Source: CAIWMF01 sp964402065 (GTDB lineage Bacteria > Verrucomicrobiota > Verrucomicrobiia > Chthoniobacterales > UBA6821). From it: DNA of 64,000 nt. Each line of letters starts with the position of its first letter. Position 1 is the first letter of the stretch. Of the stretch, positions 61,305-64,000 are shown piece after piece. The stretch spans positions 1 to 64,000 of the forward strand of contig CAYOAN010000001.1 of the NCBI GenBank assembly GCA_964402065.1, written 5' to 3'. The notes under the pieces are model-generated. The model did no database searches. It saw nothing but the letters and a program-made list of their open reading frames with translations, and had not been told where the DNA came from. The position numbers and the translations under genes were made by a program.

Positions 61305-62281
61305 TCCATTTTTTTTCACGAAATTTGAACAAAGTTTCTACAGCGGCAATTAATCTTTGCCCTCGTAAAGGCTCATGGGGTGGGGCTAATCAATGGACAG
61401 CTCAACTCAGTCGTTGGCTTCAGTATCATGGATGGGTAGTAAACTATGATTTAAAAAAAAATCCAGATGTCATCATCATGACTCATACTGGTCTTTCGGC
61501 AGGAACTAGCTTTGGAAGTGCAGAAGTTGCTGCTTTTAAAAAGCAATATCCCCGTGTTCGCTGTTTGCATCGAATTAACGACAATGATTTGCGTAAGGAG
61601 TCTTCCGAAATGGATCATTTTTTAGCAGAAAGCAATCGTGTTGCTGATCACACTGTTTTTGTTTCTAAGTGGCTCAGAGATCATCATGCTTCAAGATGGT
61701 TTGATCCCTCTAGACCTCATTCTATTGTTACGCCTGGAGCAGATCTTCGTTTTTTTAATCCGATTGGGACTTCGCTTCCAGCTCCGGGAGAGCCTCTCCG
61801 TTTGGTGACGCATCATTGGTCTGATAATTGGAATAAAGGCTTTGATGTGTATCAGCAAATCGATGAATTCATCGCTTCGCAGAGCTCACGTCAATTTGAA
61901 CTTTGGGTGATTGGACGTTGGCCAAAAGAAATTGAATGGAAAAGCGCTCGGACTTTTGCTCCTGCGAGTGGAGGCGCGCTAGCATCATTGCTCCGTCAAT
62001 GCCATGGTTACGTCAGTGCTTCTCGATATGAACCTGGAGCTATGCATATTGCAGAGGGACTTCAGTGTGGTTTACCTTTGCTTTATCATCGCGATACAGG
62101 AGGCACTGTAGAGCAAGGATTGCGGTATGGCATGGAAATTGGAAAAGACCTTAGTGAAACATTGAATCGTTTTGCTCAAGAACTCCCGATGCTACGCTCC
62201 AAGCTGCTGAGCGATCCTCCTTCGGGAAGTAAAATGTCTTTAGAATATTTGCAATTATTACAACGATTAATCGTGTCATAG
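61301..62281 (+). CDS. Family 4-like glycosyltransferase
   Basis: 326 residues. LCPRKGSWGGANQWTAQLSRW at the start (glycine loop; parts SWGGANQWTAQLSRW), RCLHRINDNDLRKESSEMD and HTVFVSKWLRDHH are the acceptor half; PLRLVTHHWSDNWNKGFDVY, FELWVIGRWP and CHGYVSASRYEPGAMHIAEGL with an E-x7-E-like motif are the donor half. Cytoplasmic GT-B enzyme. Four bases separate it from the next gene. Confidence 0.82.
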   Translation: MIHFFSRNLNKVSTAAINLCPRKGSWGGANQWTAQLSRWLQYHGWVVNYDLKKNPDVIIMTHTGLSAGTSFGSAEVAAFKKQYPRVRCLHRINDNDLRKESSEMDHFLAESNRVADHTVFVSKWLRDHHASRWFDPSRPHSIVTPGADLRFFNPIGTSLPAPGEPLRLVTHHWSDNWNKGFDVYQQIDEFIASQSSRQFELWVIGRWPKEIEWKSARTFAPASGGALASLLRQCHGYVSASRYEPGAMHIAEGLQCGLPLLYHRDTGGTVEQGLRYGMEIGKDLSETLNRFAQELPMLRSKLLSDPPSGSKMSLEYLQLLQRLIVS

Positions 62282-62285
62282 GCTC

Positions 62286-64000
62286 ATGAATAGCACCGCA
62301 CAAAAACTCAATGTCTATTTTATGCCAGGAGATGGCAAGGGGTGGGCTCTAGATGAAGACCGGAGACAGATGCGTCTGGCTTTAAAAGGAATTGTCCGTG
62401 AAACTTCTTTAGCTCAAGCAGAAATTATTCATACCCCTTTCTGGCAAGGATTGAGTAGTATTGCTCCCGCAATTTTAAAGCAAAAATTTATTATTGCACA
62501 TGCTGACAACCCTCCATTTTTTTACCTCAAACAACCTGATTTTGCATGGGGACAGCAAGTTGTTAAGCTTTGGATTGCCCGATCGCAAGAGGCGTTTGAA
62601 CAATTTCGTGCCTTAAAATTGCCAGTGGAATATATTCCTTACACGATTGATTCAGAGCTCTTTTTTCCAGTAGAAGATAAAAAGGCATTACGAAAAAAAT
62701 TTGGTATTCCAGAAGAGGCTTACGTTATTGCTAATTTTCATCGTGATTCGGAGGGAGGAGATCTCAATAAGCCAAAAGTTCAAAAAGCTCCGGAGCTTTT
62801 CTTGGCTATTTTAAAAGCATTAAGAGCGCGCGGCTGTTCTTTTCACGTATTACTAGCTGGGCCTCGTCGGCACTGGCTTCGGACTGCATTAATAGCAGAA
62901 AAAATTTCTTTTACCTTTGTTGGAAAAGAAATCAGCGATGATGATTTTGGGGCCAATATTTTAAAGCGCTCTCAACTCAATGAATTAATCAATGCTGCAG
63001 ATCTTTATTTGATTCCATCGCGCTGGGAGGGTGGGCCACAGTCAGTCATGGAAGCAGCTGCTTGTCGGTGTAAAATTTTAAGCATGCCACTGGGAGTGGC
63101 TAAAGATATTTTAGAACCTGATTCGCTCTATCGCTCCGTTGATGAAGCTGTGGAACGTATCATCAAAGATCAAGAAAGCGATCTGTTGCAATCAACGATC
63201 CAGCCTCAATGGGAAAAGTGGCATCGTACTCACACAACAGTAGCACTGGAAGACGGATTGAAAGAACTCTACAAGCGACTTCCGGAGAGATTGCCAAAAT
63301 GTGATCGCAAAATTAGTTCGTTCCATTTTTATAGTGCACAAATTTTTCATGTTTTACGACGCTGGTTGCGCAAAGAAGGAACAAGATCAAAACTTCGTTC
63401 TGTTGGATGGAATCATGAATTAGGAAAGGATAGTGATCTCGATAATATTCTTTTAAATGTTAGTAAGGCGCTGGCTGATCAAAAAATCAAACAACAACCA
63501 AGGCGAGATCAAGGCATAGAAATAATTGGGTGGCCTTCTCCGCATTTATCTCCAGCAAAAAAAGGAGTGCGCCGTCTCCAATGGATTGTTCCTCAAATGG
63601 AAAAAGAACATATTCTTCCGGATGCATTGCTGGTGGTTCCTTCTGTGCAAGATGTCGTAAACCTTCGTGATATGGGCTGCTTTCAGCCTGTCATAGTCTT
63701 GCCGTGGCCCATTGCATCAGCAAAAACTTGTTCTGAAGAACCATTGGTGATTGCTAAGGATGATCGTTTCGCCTCCCTAGAAATTTGGAAAGCCATGATG
63801 AGAGGACGGCCCATTGTCTATCCCGATCAATTAGCCTATTATGAACAAGTCTTTCACGCAGGATTTTCTTTCGTGTCGGAAACAGCATTGCCTCAAATAA
63901 TCCAAAGGGCTCGCGAAAAAGCATTGGAGCTCCGAATGCTTTCAAAAGTTCCAAACCTGAAAGATGCACAGCATCAATTGATGCAATTACTTTCTATTTT
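62286..64000 (+). CDS. Large glycosyltransferase, C-terminus cut off by window edge
   Basis: An open frame from ATG 62286 continues to the last base without a stop (571 complete codons). The first about 330 residues are a GT-B family 4 module: KFGIPEEAYVIANFHRDSEG, FHVLLAGPRRHWL, and LYLIPSRWEGGPQSVMEAAA with the donor-binding E-x7-E motif. After a basic linker, a second region (residues about 400-571) reads VRRLQWIVPQMEKEHILPDA and GRPIVYPDQLAYYEQVFHAG and could be another transferase-like or GT-B-derived module. So it may be a two-domain enzyme. Confidence 0.75.
   Translation, partial: MNSTAQKLNVYFMPGDGKGWALDEDRRQMRLALKGIVRETSLAQAEIIHTPFWQGLSSIAPAILKQKFIIAHADNPPFFYLKQPDFAWGQQVVKLWIARSQEAFEQFRALKLPVEYIPYTIDSELFFPVEDKKALRKKFGIPEEAYVIANFHRDSEGGDLNKPKVQKAPELFLAILKALRARGCSFHVLLAGPRRHWLRTALIAEKISFTFVGKEISDDDFGANILKRSQLNELINAADLYLIPSRWEGGPQSVMEAAACRCKILSMPLGVAKDILEPDSLYRSVDEAVERIIKDQESDLLQSTIQPQWEKWHRTHTTVALEDGLKELYKRLPERLPKCDRKISSFHFYSAQIFHVLRRWLRKEGTRSKLRSVGWNHELGKDSDLDNILLNVSKALADQKIKQQPRRDQGIEIIGWPSPHLSPAKKGVRRLQWIVPQMEKEHILPDALLVVPSVQDVVNLRDMGCFQPVIVLPWPIASAKTCSEEPLVIAKDDRFASLEIWKAMMRGRPIVYPDQLAYYEQVFHAGFSFVSETALPQIIQRAREKALELRMLSKVPNLKDAQHQLMQLLSI

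Noticed and set aside
1..64000. tRNA, rRNA, CRISPR array or transposase genes
   Set aside because: I looked for cloverleaf arms, regular spacers and DDE transposase motifs and saw none; the MITE-like elements need a transposase encoded elsewhere.

Overview
The window comes from a Gram-negative bacterium of moderate-to-low GC. It carries lipopolysaccharide and outer-membrane genes (bamA, an ompH/skp homologue, lpxD, lptD) and a PqiA/PqiB lipid-transport set. The SecA insertion pattern, the GyrA active-site neighbourhood and the gene mix best fit the PVC superphylum, probably a Verrucomicrobiota-like lineage; this is inference from remembered family features, not from a search. Several orphan proteins that are Ser/Thr/Pro-rich at one end, without signal peptides, could mean a host-associated life style, but nothing here proves it.

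Layout. 1-529: truncated secreted orphan on the minus strand. 950-6469: envelope biogenesis (bamA, small secreted protein, ompH/skp, lpxD), interrupted by repeats. 6498-10058: metallo-beta-lactamase-fold hydrolase, N-carbamoylputrescine amidase, two tandem TylF-like methyltransferases. 10060-12761: PqiA split over two genes, then PqiB with four MCE-like repeats. 12903-17492 (minus): glutamate synthase large subunit. 17725-26045: orphan, gyrA, two secreted orphans, secA. 26370-28135 (minus): orphan and parB. 28303-34998: lipoate-ligase-like gene, then pstS-pstC-[orphan]-pstA-pstB-phoU. 35256-37718: lptD. 37798 to the end: a large surface-glycan locus with UDP-glucose dehydrogenase, a Wzm/Wzt-type exporter, UDP-galactopyranose mutase, over a dozen glycosyltransferases, an MBOAT/SGNH O-acylation pair, a FosA-like protein, a methyltransferase, and a glycosyltransferase that runs off the right edge.

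The most unusual feature is a set of short non-coding repeats (about 130-165 bp) with terminal inverted repeats and TA at their borders, which look like non-autonomous transposable elements (MITEs). I separate three families, A (GAGC ends), B (TATAGT ends, with a terminator-like hairpin) and C (AAACTGCC ends). One B copy is inserted inside an A copy. The repeats sit exactly at gene ends: they supply or complete the stop codons of bamA, pqiB and a glycosyltransferase gene, they encode the tail of another ORF, and they separate the glycan locus into modules. Most genes lack a clear Shine-Dalgarno sequence and have pyrimidine-rich or A/T-rich leaders. I saw no rRNA, tRNA, CRISPR array or transposase gene.
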